DNA from: Dryomyza anilis
Lineage: Eukaryota > Arthropoda > Insecta > Diptera > Dryomyzidae
NCBI GenBank assembly: GCA_951804985.1
Contig: OX638131.1
Coordinates: 57,814,351-57,878,350, forward strand
DNA: 64,000 bases
Direction of reading: 5' to 3'
A model generated the notes under the pieces. That model ran no database searches. It saw only the letters and a program-made list of their open reading frames with translations, and had not been told where the DNA came from. The translations under genes and the position numbers were made by a program. Below, one piece after another: positions 47,632 to 57,917 of this stretch (within the stretch, counting starts at the first letter, position 1; each line of letters starts with the position of its first letter).

Positions 47632-47927
47632 TAATAATAATAATAGTATAGAACTTCGGCCGTGCTCTCTCATTTGAGCTGTGCGTGTTATATTTGTACT
47701 CAAATTGGTGGGACCTACAGTTTAATGCCGAATCCGAACGGCGGATGAGAGCTTTTCATACTCTCGTAGATTAGCCATTTACTGCCGAGAGGTAGCGTCA
47801 ATAAAAAAATGGTTTCTATGAAAAAGATGTTGGCAGTCGTTCGGGATCGAACCGCGGATCTTTCGCCTCGCACCAGCGACTTTTTGCTCGTAGTCCAACT
47901 CACTAACCAGACGAGTTACCGACGCTA
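47632..47927 (-). mobile_element. tRNA-derived SINE, full length, minus strand
   Basis: On the minus strand it has a tRNA-like head (GGTTAGTGAGTTGGACTACG) with a perfect B box GGTTCGATCC (47844-47853), then the same body as 48167-48467 and an (ATT)n tail. It is flanked by an imperfect 13 bp duplication (CAGATTTAAAATT / CAGATTTTTAATT). Confidence 0.82.
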
Positions 47928-48166
47928 CAGATTTTTAATTGAAAGCATATAAATTAAGTGTTTTATTTAGTTCGTATTGTTTTATTAAGTACTACAAAGT
48001 CAATGACTATCGCAACTGTCCGCAGTTAATAGCCACATTCAGTTCAGCTCAAGTGATTCAATTATATTGTTTTTCAAATCACCTAATCTGTCTGTTAAAG
48101 CGGGTAGATACATTTCTCTTTAAAAAAAAACTAAATAAAAGTGAACTATACATGTCGGTTATCATG

Positions 48167-48467
48167 CCGCGGTAGCTCAGTGGTTAGTGCGTTGGACTGC
48201 GAGCCGAAAGGTCCCGGGTTAAAGCCTGGACTGGGGCTAACAACATCTTTTCATAGAAACATTTTTCTATACCGGGATACCTCTCGGCAGTAAATAGCAA
48301 ACCTACGAGAGTAAAACATTGCCTATGAAAAGCTCTCACCCGCCGTTCGGATTCGGCAATAAACTGTAGGTCCCACCACTTTGAGTACAAATATAACACG
48401 CACAGCTCAAAATGGTGAGAGAGCTCGGTCGAAGTTCTTATAGGACTGTAGTGCCAAACTATTATTA
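48167..48467 (+). mobile_element. tRNA-derived SINE, full length, plus strand
   Basis: The head CCGCGGTAGCTCAGTGGTTA holds A box TAGCTCAGTGG (48173-48183, perfect to consensus) and B box GGTTAAAGCC (48217-48226, one mismatch), so it can in principle be read by RNA polymerase III. The body and (ATT)n tail follow. TTATCATG duplicates at 48159 and 48468. The 3' half of a tRNA is absent, so it is not a tRNA gene. Confidence 0.85.
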
Positions 48468-48514
48468 TTATCATGCTAATAATGGTTATTAAATTTGACT
48501 TAAAATTCTATTTA

Positions 48515-48712
48515 TGTTTTCACTCATTGACTACGTTTATGCCGCAAGAGTTTAGCCCGGGTTAAAAACGCGGCATACATCCGCCTATCCACGATTTAGT
48601 TGCCGAAATGAATCGAGTTAAAATAATCTGAGAACAGTTGAACGCCTTGCGAACCTGGGCTAAACTCATACGGCATAAACGAAGTCATTAACTAAAATAG
48701 TGAGTGATAAAA
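48515..48712. mobile_element. Palindromic MITE, about 200 bp
   Basis: CATTGACTACGTTTATGCCG, then GAGTTTAGCCCGGGTT, pairs with AACCTGGGCTAAACTC and CGGCATAAACGAAGTCATTA at the right. The interior is non-coding. Confidence 0.72.
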
Positions 48713-49029
48713 TTTATTTGAGGAGCAAGCAAATACCTAATGACTATTTATTGCTTTTCATAGTGAGAAATAAGGCTTAATATTATAATAAGTTACGCGC
48801 TTTTATTATGACGGGATTTTACTATTATAATAGTAGGTAATCTATTGCCAACTATAAAGTAGTAGAACAACCTTAATTTTTTGTTAGAGAGTACATGTTA
48901 TATACAAAAAATGTATTTACTTTAAAATAGTTTATGGTAAACTTCATATTCATCACGAAAAATATTTTCATATCAACCATTCATTTAAATAAAGTTGTCA
49001 ATATATATTGAACAACAAACAATGTTATA

Positions 49030-49276
49030 CAGACATGTTCCTGGCTTTCGATCCAATTCCGATCGAATTTCATATAAAAATTGTAACAAACAGTTTTGAA
49101 TTCGATGTCACAATACAAAAAATGTGTTTTCAAACGAACTCAAATCGTTGAAGTCAAAGCAAACGGATTGAATTCATTGAAAAAACAATTTTTTTTCTGA
49201 GACATCGAATTCAAACCCGTTTGTTTACATATTTTGTATGAATTTCGATTGGAATTCGATCGAAAGTCGGAACATG
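49030..49276. mobile_element. Palindromic MITE with ATGTTCC termini
   Basis: ATGTTCCTGGCTTTCGATC at the left pairs with GATCGAAAGTCGGAACAT at the right. The arms continue about 80 bp (GAATTCGATGTC / GACATCGAATTC; CAAACAG / CGTTTG). Confidence 0.75.
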
Positions 49277-49964
49277 GCCGATAAATTTAATTTTGATAAA
49301 GAGTAGCTGTAGGGTGTCCCATTTTTTATTTTTTTCACGTCAAATTTTCAAAAATTTCAGTTCAGTCGCTCAGAAGCATTCGTTGACGACGGATGTGTAA
49401 TAGATTTTTTTTTAATCCATTAAAGTCTGCCGAATAAAATACACACCAGGAAATTACGTAGTGCAATTTTCCCCATCATGTTTTCCCATAATGCGTACAT
49501 CAGATGATATGAATTTAGTTAGATTTTGCATTTAGCACCACTACATTATATCATTATGAAATTGTATATGTCTGTGTGCAATTCCCTTTAATTTAATCAA
49601 ATATTTCATAAACAAATGTTTAAAAATATTCCGAAAAATTTCAGTAAGATAAAGTTTAAAACATTTCTTCTTAATTTTGACAGCTAAAACATTGCGAACT
49701 AGTATTAAAATGTTTTTTAAGAGAGCTTAGAAAATTGTGATAATTTACTGTCTCGACACACTTTTTTTGTAACACAAATTTCTTTTTGATTTTTTGCAAA
49801 AACTAATATCTGGACACAGATTTTTTTGCCAATTATTCGTAGGGCATGGTTCATATTTTATTTTGTGATAAAGTTTGCGTCTGCAACTTGTCGAAATCGT
49901 GCGATAACTTGCTATATAAAGTACAAAAAACGGCATTTTTTTTGCAAATTTGACTAGCTACAGT

Positions 49965-50042
49965 CCTGTATAGAACTTCGGCCGAGCTCTCTCACCATTT
50001 GAGCTGCGCGTGTTATATTTGTACTCAAAGTCATGGGACCTA
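49965..50042 (-). mobile_element. SINE 3' fragment just upstream of the second LIM exon
   Basis: CTACAGTCCTGTATAGAACT to GTCATGGGACCTA matches the reverse complement of the SINE 3' body. The fragment lacks both head and (ATT)n tail and ends 122 bases before the acceptor at 50164. Confidence 0.75.
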
Positions 50043-50164
50043 AGTTATAAAAATTATATTAATATAAAAATATACTTTACAAAAATTCTTCGCACTCAAT
50101 AGGAAGTTTTATAAGTCTATCGCTAGACTAAATAAATTATATTATGTTTTTATATTATTTTTAG

Positions 50165-50368
50165 TATGTTTGGATGTTCTGGTATTTGTTCTGGATGTGG
50201 AGAAACTATACCACCGAGTGAAATGGTAGCCAAAGCAATTCCAACAATTAATCAGCCAGTATCCAAAAGCTTTGAAAACCAAAAAACAAAACAACCGGTC
50301 ATTTGCGTTTTTCATTTGAAATGCTTCACATGCACAAAATGTGGTGGCAATCTTCAGCCTGGGGACAG
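50165..50368 (+). CDS. LMO4-type LIM-only protein, exon with first part of LIM domain 2
   Basis: An internal exon of 204 bp. The first base T completes a Ser codon begun at 2168-2169; it then reads MFGCSGICSGCGETIPPSEM, matching the LMO4 junction and the start of LIM2. Zinc ligands: C-x2-C (CSGC), then 38 residues, H-x2-C-x2-C-x2-C (HLKCFTCTKC), then GGNLQPGD before the donor GTAAG at 50369. In LMO4 the C-to-H gap is 18 residues, so this protein has about 20 extra (a hydrophilic IPTINQPVSKSFENQ... segment). The exon ends with AG of a split codon, expected to be Arg (GDR) or Ser. The remainder of LIM2 lies beyond the window. The acceptor is preceded by a T-rich tract. Confidence 0.88.
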
Positions 50369-50471
50369 GTAAGACAACACAAATGTATTTAATATAATTT
50401 TTATTTTATTCAAAAAATATAATGTATAATTATGTGTAATTCATGTGCATTTATTGTCCTAATGTACGTAT

Positions 50472-51144
50472 TAGAGATGGGCGCGTGCTGTGCTTTTTTC
50501 GTGTAATATGGTGTAGTGGTTCGTGTAGTATGGTGAATAGTAACGCCAATTTAAAAAGCCTTAATTTAAGCTTTAGAAAATAAAAATATCGTGGTATTTT
50601 AACATTTTCTTAAAAATATGTTGTTTTAGTTTTACTTATGGATTTAAGAGAATAAAACTGTATTAAACTTAATTTTTGAATTATTTATTACTGGGACTAA
50701 AACCCTTTGGAAATTCGGGTTCCAAAACTTTAAAATTGTTGTTCCGATTCCAACCAAAAAATTAAATGGGTTTTGATTCCGGTTCCATATATTTTTTAAT
50801 TACGGTTCCGATTCCGGTTCTTTGCGTTCCCTGACAGGAACTATAATATCTGTTCCTGTTCCGTTATTTTAAAAATAGCGGTTGCGAGTCCAACCAGAAC
50901 AAATATATTGGTTCCGATTCCAGATCCGATTCTACACATTTTTAATAACGATTCCGGTTCCAAAAATCTAAACAATATTATTTTTCACGTTTTGCCTGTG
51001 TTTGGTCATGTTTTTTGTGTCTTTTTATATTCCGTGATTTATCGTGCCTGTAAATTTAGTCGTCGGGCTCGTGTTCGTGCGTGTCACCAATCGGCGTGCC
51101 CTTGCGTATCCGAGACATCAAAAACAGGCACGCGCCCATCTATA
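50472..51144. mobile_element. hAT-type MITE, copy 1 (673 bp)
   Basis: Left terminus TAGAGATGGGCGCGTGC; right terminus on the minus strand TATAGATGGGCGCGTGC. It is flanked by a perfect 8 bp duplication GTACGTAT (50464-50471 and 51145-51152), diagnostic of hAT. The interior holds GGTTCC/GTTCCG iterations and a CCCTGACAGG junction, suggesting a nested CAGGG-ended unit. Non-coding. Confidence 0.9.
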
Positions 51145-51247
51145 GTACGTATACATTGACTGCTTGAACGTATTCATACATTGATTTCATGAACGCATTC
51201 ATTGATTTAATGTACATATTAAAATACGTTTTAGCAATAAGCAACTA

Positions 51248-52557
51248 AGGAGTGCGTCATTAGAAATGTGTGCATCGAAAAATAAAAATATCTCAGTAAC
51301 TCAGTAACAGTACACTTTGTCAATTTTCAAAAAGTTAACATTTTATTAAAGTAAATTTTATTCATTGTAATTATAAAAAAAAATACAAAAAAATAATTAA
51401 TCAATGATAAAATTATTAACTTTTTCTGCAACTCCTATCATTAGGGCCTTCACAGTCTCTTCCTCGATCCTTTGGCTTGCAGCACACCATTGACGCCGAA
51501 AATTTACAACGTCCTTAGATACCCGTTTGGTGGTCTTCAATTCCCTTTTTACCAGAGCCCAATATCTCTCGATTGGCCGGAGCTCTGGGCAATTCGGTGG
51601 GTTCGCTTCTCTAGGGACCAACACTATATTATTTTTCTGGTACCAATCCAAGACAGCTTTACAGTAGTGACACGAAGCAAGATCAGGCCAAAAAAGGTAG
51701 ACACTTCATGTTGTCTTAAAAATGGTAGAAGTCTCTTCAGTAAGCACTCCTTCAAATATATTTCCGTGTTAATTGTCCCAGTGATCACGAAAATGTTGCT
51801 TCGTTTGCCACAACTACAAATTGCTTGCCACACGAGAAATTTTCTTGGAAACTTTGCTCTTCTTTGGGTCTTAAATTTATCCGGGACATTTCCTCTAGCA
51901 TCGGTAACATAAAATTCTTGGCCAGGAAGCTGAGAAAAGTCGGAAAGAACGTATGTTTCGTCATCCATAATGCAACATTCGTACTTTTTCACAAAATTGT
52001 TTTTAAGCTTTTTAGCACGATTTTTTGCCTCAACATTTTTTGCTGCATTCCGATCTGGGAGTTTTTGAACTTTATATGTCTTCAGACCAGCTTCGAGTTT
52101 CGCTCTCCGTACAAAAGACTCAGAGCATCCAACTTTGAGAGCTACATTTCGTCCTGAGAGATTCGGGTTTTTCTTCAGCACGGTAACCACCGTCTTCGCT
52201 TTGTTTCGGTCACCAGAACCTTTCTTTTTGCCTGTTCCTGGCTTCCTATCATAGCTAAGGTCCGCCTTGAACTTTTGAAGTACTTTTGATACAGTGTTCC
52301 GGTGAGCTTTTACAATTTTTGCAATCCTATTTATATGTAAAGTGAGGATTATTTAAGAAATTTTTTATAATTTCCTCACGCACTTTTTGTTCATCGCCCA
52401 TTTTTTCGCTGAATAACAGACCAATTTTGCAAAACTTACATACTACATATTCCGACATGTTTTTCAAACCTAACTTGATTAAAAAATTTTGTTTTGAATT
52501 CCAATGAAAAAAGTTACAGTAGAAAAAGCGTGCACAAATTTCTAATGACGCTCTTCT
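51248..52557 (-). mobile_element. mariner-family transposon, DD37E, 1310 bp, with both ends
   Basis: The inverted ends AGGAGTGCGTCATTAGAAAT and AGAAGAGCGTCATTAGAAAT lie next to TA (51246, 52558). The length is typical for the family. It contains one transposase pseudogene. Confidence 0.9.
51397..52460 (-). pseudogene. DD37E mariner transposase with two frameshifts
   Basis: Starts at the ATG at 52460 (MSEYVVCKFCKIGLLFSEK). The first part is an N-terminal helix-turn-helix region (NRIAKIVKAHRNTVSKVL) reached after a frameshift near 52330. The catalytic domain holds CIMDDETYVLSDFSQLPGQ (first Asp), the FWPDLASCHY motif (second Asp), reached through a second frameshift near 51697, and NPPNCPELRPIERYW (Glu). 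There are 37 residues between the second Asp and the Glu, hence DD37E, a type known from mosquitoes and other arthropods. C-terminus ...AEKVNNFIID, stop at 51397. All three catalytic positions are retained. Confidence 0.85.
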
Positions 52558-52930
52558 TACATTAAATTGTTGAACGAGAGTATTGACCTAACGAATTAGT
52601 TCATTGATTTCTATGATTAAATTCAAAAGCGCAATGAACTTGTACATTGAGCCAATGTATATGTTAATTGATTTGTATGAAGTAATACATTGGTCCAACG
52701 TATACATTTAATTTATGAACGAATTCATAGACCTAATAAATTAATTCTTTGATTTTTATGATTAGATTCATAAGTACATTAGATTAGATTTCATTAGTAG
52801 AATTTGTAAGAAAAGTAGATTAAACGAATCCATGTCCAGTATATAAATGTAGTGGTTTAAAATTTATTTTTAAAAATTTTAAATCATAAATTAAAGTTTT
52901 TATCAAATAAATATAAGTACAGAATAATAA
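52558..52930. repeat. Degenerate ATTGATTT/ATGAAC repeat flanking the mariner
   Basis: Words such as CATTGATTT, ATGAACGNATTCAT and TACATTG recur every 30-45 bases at 51150-51245 and 52560-52830. The mariner is inserted into this minisatellite-like sequence. Confidence 0.45.
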
Positions 52931-53286
52931 CCCAGTGTGACACCAAAAATATACGAGAACTCCGACCTTTATTTTTGGATAGGGGTCATTTGCAGAATGT
53001 CTATATCACTTTTGTAGGTTGTTCATATTAAAATATTTATATTTATCGAGATATGCTATAAACCCCTTTGAGGTGTCATTTAAAGCTAATAAAAAATGCT
53101 TTTGGCAAATTTAAGTTATATCTCCTTTGGATATGCTTGCACTTCAAATTGTATGTCCTTAAAAAGGATTCTTTTGTAAAATCTGAAAAAATCCTAAATT
53201 TTGTATTGTAATTATGAATAATCGTGCCAAATTTCAAGATGGTATTTTGACGGAGCCAAATTAATAATAAAATTTCCAAATTTGTA

Positions 53287-54125
53287 CACTAAGAAAAAAG
53301 TGACGTAATAAAGTCTATTCTAAAGTCTAAAATCTATTTAAATTTGATTTAAATATTTTTGTAATCAAAAAATTAATCTATACAAAAATATATTACGCGC
53401 ATATTTAATTTCAAAATAAATAAAAAGTATTTAATTTTATTACGTAAGCAATTAAATTCATTATTTCAAAAAAATTATATTATAGAAATATTTTTAACAT
53501 TATTAAAGTTTGTTTTTTGAAAGTAACCACGACAAAATTATGTAATACGTGGGCACGTGTTCAACCTATAGAACCACAGTGAGTGATAAAAAATTTCGAA
53601 AAAAGTAAAAAAAAATAATAATTTTATCTTTTCTAACCTTCTCTACATGTAATAAATAGTTTTAAAATACCAATTGACAAGTTTATGATCTTGTGATTAA
53701 ATGTAAACTTTATTATCTTATCTTATATTAATAAAAAATATTTACATCAAATTTTTTTACCTACGTAATAAATTTAAATAAAAAGTATTTACTTCAATTT
53801 TAAATAATAAGAATTTAATTTAAATAAAAAAGACAACGGGTGAAAAACGTGTCGAAAAATATTTAAATTTATGACTAAATTACTGACTAAACTAAATTGA
53901 ACGACTTTTCATTCGATCTATATTCGTTAACCGGTAATTATTAAAGTCCATATTCAATCGATTATTAATATCTGATTGCTGTCGACCAATTTTGTTCAAT
54001 GTAGTCTGCTCGAAAATTTGCTAAATTGAAAACTCGAACACTGCATTACCGACAAAATTTTGTTTAGTCAGCAATTTAGTCGAATTCGCACACACCCTTA
54101 ATTTTATTACCTTTTTCCCTCAGAG
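53287..54125. mobile_element. TA-flanked MITE nested in the spacer
   Basis: Left end CACTAAGAAAAAAGTGACGT, right end (minus strand) CTCTGAGGGAAAAAGGTAAT, TA on both sides (53285, 54126). AT-rich and non-coding, with ATTTAAAT words in both arms. Confidence 0.55.
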
Positions 54126-54560
54126 TATTTATATGTATGGAATAAAATATGTAACAAGTTTTGTATGCATTTTTAGCGCTGATTCCGAAAATGATATCAG
54201 TTTCATCAAACTTGATCTAATTTTTCTGCATAGCCCAATTTTCGCAATATGAGATATATCTGATTTTGGATTTTTTTTTTTTAATATGACTCCGTCAAAT
54301 ACCATCTTGAAATTTGGCACGAATATTCATAATAATTCAATACAAAATTTAAATTTTTTTCAGATTTTTCAAAAGAGTCCTATTTAAGGACATATTTGAA
54401 GTGCAAGGATAATTACCACATGTCCAGGCAAAGGAGACATAACTTAAATTTTTCAAAAGCATATTTTATTAGCTTTAAAATGACACCTCGACGGAGTTTA
54501 CAGCATATCTCGATCAATAGATATGTTAATATAAACAACCTACAAAAGTGTTTTTTTTTT

Positions 54561-55087
54561 TTGTCTATTTTTTTGTAACTTTAGATCACTGTATCTCAGG
54601 ATAATGTTGCCCGAAATTTCACATTGACACTTGCAAAATAAAATTTAACCAACATCCAAGAGCTTTAAATCTCATAATTGACTTGATTTGGTAAATATAG
54701 TGTGGGAATGACTCGGTTAAAACATTTTATTATTAAAAGGACAATGATTTAATTAATCATAACTTTGTTGTTTCTTGTTGAATTTTTAAAAATCCAAAAG
54801 TTATGATAAGGTAATTGAATTTTATTTTAATAACTGTAAAAATGTGTAGGTTATATTGCAAGATGATTTTTTTAAGATTTTTAAAAATTGAAAAATGAAT
54901 TAAAATTGTTAAACCTATTTTAATAAATTAAAAAGCATTAGTAAGCTAAATTTGTTGGTTTCTCAAAAACTTATACGATTTTAAATTAACTTACGCATAT
55001 GCTGAGTTTTAATTACATAAGTAACTCAAGGTAGGAAAATGCGAATTTGCACACAGAAGTTCAAAGTAAAAAAAAAACTCGAAGTGA
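54561..55087. other. Insertion splitting the right arm of the large inverted-repeat element
   Basis: It interrupts the arm at AAAAGTG | ATATAGAC; AGTG is present on both sides. No recognisable TE ends or ORF. Confidence 0.45.
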
Positions 55088-55192
55088 TATAGACATTCTG
55101 TAAATGAGGATATTCAGTGATTTTCCGTGCCAATCCAAAAGTATAGGTGGGGATTTTTGTATACGGCATTTTTTGGAATTTGTAGCACAGTG

Positions 55193-55784
55193 TAATAATT
55201 TAATAATAGTCATACTCTATTCTCAAATGTGGTAACGTAACTGACTTTGAATCCGTTCGACAATCAAGTGTTATCCTGATTTGTTTACAAATTTATCCAT
55301 CTAGCTACAACCTTCTAGATACAACACAAAAATAATATTTTTAACCAAAATCAGATACACGGTGTTCTAGAAGCAGTACAAAATGGGTTATATTCATCAT
55401 CATTTCTAATTCTAATGATGATGAATATAACCTATTTCCTAACAAAATATAAGAATGACGAAATTTAAAATAAATTACAAAGATAATTTAGAATAGTATA
55501 ATGCGCGACATAATAAATATCAGTGAGAATTAGCGAGTGTGTTCGTTCAGTGTTAGTTTATGAAATGCATAAAAGCAGAAAACTAATAAAATAAAAACCA
55601 ATGGACTGACAAATGAGCGTAGACTGTAGAAAGTAAATAGCTCAACTCACATTTTCTGTCAAAAACATTAAAAGTTTAAACGTAGTTTAACCCACCGTCA
55701 TCGGCGGTTAAGTTTAAGCTATGTTTAAAGTTCACTGAAAAACTCGATTCGAAGTTTAAACTACTAATGGAGTTCAACTACCAC
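55193..55784. other. Intron sequence containing a strong hairpin
   Basis: Unassigned except for the hairpin at 55381-55437 (listed next). Degenerate AAGTTTAAAC / GTTTAAACT words occur at 55670-55770. Confidence 0.5.
55381..55437. repeat. 24 bp near-perfect hairpin
   Basis: GGTTATATTCATCATCATT (55386-55404) pairs perfectly with 55414-55432 around the loop TCTAATTCT. The stem extends four more Watson-Crick pairs plus one G-T outward. Confidence 0.85.
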
Positions 55785-56530
55785 TGAAAAACTGGCCCTA
55801 AGTGTAGTTTCCTTCCTAGCTAGTTCGTCGGCCTTCTCATTTCCTACGATGACCCTGTGCCCTGGCACCCAGTACAGGTGTATATTGAACTGGTTAGCCA
55901 TCTCCATCAGAGATAAGCGGCAGTCGTGGGCAACTTTGATGTTAGGGACTCGGGTATTAAGGATTTGATAGCGACTTGACTGTCGATGAAAATACTAATA
56001 TCATTTACGGATACTTCATTTCATCCTAGCATTTCAAGTTAGAACCTCTTGTATAGCCATAACTTCTGCTTGAAATACACTGCAGTGGTCCGGCAGATGT
56101 AGTTGTTCACAGAAAACCCCACATCCTACCTTACCGTCCAGGTTAGAGCCGTCGATATAGAATTCAAGAGAGTTTCCCGTTGTATGTGTGCCTAATTCCC
56201 AGTCTTCTCTACAGGGTCTTCTCTCTTCTCTTAAAGCCTCTGTCGAAGGCAAGGGTTGGAAGCATATAATCCGTCTTTTAGGTATACGTGATAGTAGATT
56301 TGTATTTGTGGTGTGTCCCCTATGCCCTATTGCTGTGTATGCTGCCATTTATGTTCCTATAAGGTCTATTGGAATGAGATGTAAAAGCATGTTTAGTGCT
56401 TCAGAGGCCGTGGTTCTTAGCGCGCCATAGATGCACAACGAGGCATCCCCCTGGAGGAGTGCCTCTACTAACAAAACGTTTGACATTGGAAGATCCCAGT
56501 TTAGAGTTAATAACCCTGTTAGCAGCATTT
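55785..56530 (-). pseudogene. RNase H domain and RT tail of a non-LTR element (I/Loa-like)
   Basis: The minus strand reads ALRTTASEALNMLLHLIPID (end of the RT/thumb region), a stop, then GHRGHTTNT and a spacer. RNase H motifs follow: EFYIDGSNLDGKVGCGVF (first Asp), FQAEVMAIQEVL (Glu), IFIDSQVAIKSL (Asp) and, after a frameshift, LYWVPGHRVIVGNEKADELA (final Asp). An RNase H domain in a non-LTR polyprotein points to the I, Loa or related clades. Broken and truncated at both ends. Confidence 0.8.
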
Positions 56531-56539
56531 AATAAATTA

Positions 56540-57352
56540 ACACACTAAAGTTGAACATGAGGTTGTGGTAACGTCCAAATTGGTGATCATGAAGTTGTGA
56601 CAACCTCAGAATTCTTGAGAATGATGTTGTCGCAACCTCCTAGTCGGTGAGTATGAGGTTTTCTAAACCTCCAATTGAAATTTTATTATAGCAATGTTAT
56701 TTATGTATGTAAATCTTATGTATTCTATATGTATTATAGTTGCGTAAATATGTCGCGCACACAATTTAGAAGTATATCTTCTAGTTCCTGCTCCCTGAAA
56801 AAAAAGCTATGAAAAGATACATGCATTTATTTTTATTTCATTATAACTAATAAATAAAAAACTACTTCATTGGCACATATAGTCACATATTTTTTATTTA
56901 TATTATATTTCACTAGCTAATGAGCAATTTGTATATTATTTTATTAATATTTTTATATTTATTTCGCAATGTAAATTAATGAATTTCCTATTGTTTTCGA
57001 CATCTGGATATTTTTAACGTTTATTTGTTTCTGCATGTATCCATAATTGTTGGCAAGAAACTAGCAATCGAACTGCTGATATACATGAGATTGCCGTTTG
57101 TCATTTATTTTGTTGATACAACAACTTACTCAATAGCCGTAACAAATGCACGAATGCCAATTTTGGCAGAATGAAAAAAGCAGTCATGAGGTTACGGTAA
57201 CCGAACGTGCAGTTGCGCGGACTAACATTTCGGTTGTAGAAAAATAAGGTACGTTCATTTTAATGACATGAGGTTACAACAAATGTATTTCGGTTGCAAC
57301 ACTGAAACGTTGGTTCAATTAACCTCATGCCAAAAGAGGATTTTTCTGTGTG
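56540..57352. mobile_element. Candidate MITE with CATGAGGTT subterminal repeats
   Basis: The ends ACACACTAAAGTTGAACATG and (minus strand) GCACACAGAAAAATCCTC... followed by GGCATGAGGTTAATTGAACC are loosely inverted. The words GAGGTTGTGGTAAC / GGTTGCAAC recur near both ends. No coding sequence. Confidence 0.45.
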
Positions 57353-57697
<345 letters not shown>

Positions 57698-57917
57698 GGA
57701 TCAAAATAAATAAATATAAAGAGAGCCTGTGAAATTTATTATGGGTTCTGTATTTGTTTAGTTTATTGAAACAGTTTATTGAAACATAAATTAAATTTCC
57801 TAAGAGATGACATATTTATTTTTGTATTTTTTTGTGTTTGGTAGACGTCATTTCAATTCAATTTTGAAATGGTCGATTTGGGTACCAAAACGCGAACTTT
57901 GAGGTCCGGCGGGTGGG

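Larger units (their letters stand above)
46699..49548. mobile_element. 2.85 kb TA-flanked DNA element with about 250 bp inverted ends
   Basis: The left end TAATGTAGTGGTGCTAAATG and the right end (minus strand) are the same for 20 bp, and the match continues with small gaps to about 46930 / 49290 (GATGTACGCATTATGGGAAAA, GGGGAAAATTGCACTACGTAAT, CACATCCGTCGT, CACCCTACAGCTACTC). TA flanks both sides, and the left TA is shared with the Tc1 terminus. No transposase remains; the interior hosts later insertions (two SINEs, two MITEs). Confidence 0.78.
2170..50164 (+). other. Giant intron (about 48.0 kb) of the LMO4-like gene
   Basis: It is bounded by GTACG at 2170 and TTATTTTTAG ending at 50164. The two exons have complementary phase (AG + T) and together reconstruct the LIM1-LIM2 junction seen in LMO4 (xxDYxx-[LM]FG-xSGxCSxCG), so a single intron joins them. 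Nearly all of it is transposon-derived, as itemised below. The split rests on homology and splice signals, not on a transcript. Confidence 0.8.
52931..55192. mobile_element. Large inverted-repeat DNA element with two nested insertions
   Basis: The left arm 52935-53265 pairs with the right arm 54287-54560, and after an interruption with 55088-55190: GGTATTTTGACGGAG / CTCCGTCAAATACC; AACTTAAATTTTTC / AAATTTAAGTTATA; CAACCTACAAAAGTG / CACTTTTGTAGGTTG; GATATAGACATTCTG / CAGAATGTCTATATC. The termini are CAGTGTGACACC-like and CACTGTGCTACA-like. Confidence 0.68.

Noticed and set aside
48166..48230. tRNA gene (A and B boxes, cloverleaf-like start)
   Set aside because: The acceptor-stem 3' half is missing, and the sequence runs into a SINE body with an (ATT)n tail and target duplications.
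50908..51159. ORF with a Cys/Arg-rich end
   Set aside because: It spans the hAT MITE right terminus and its target duplication, so it is not a gene.
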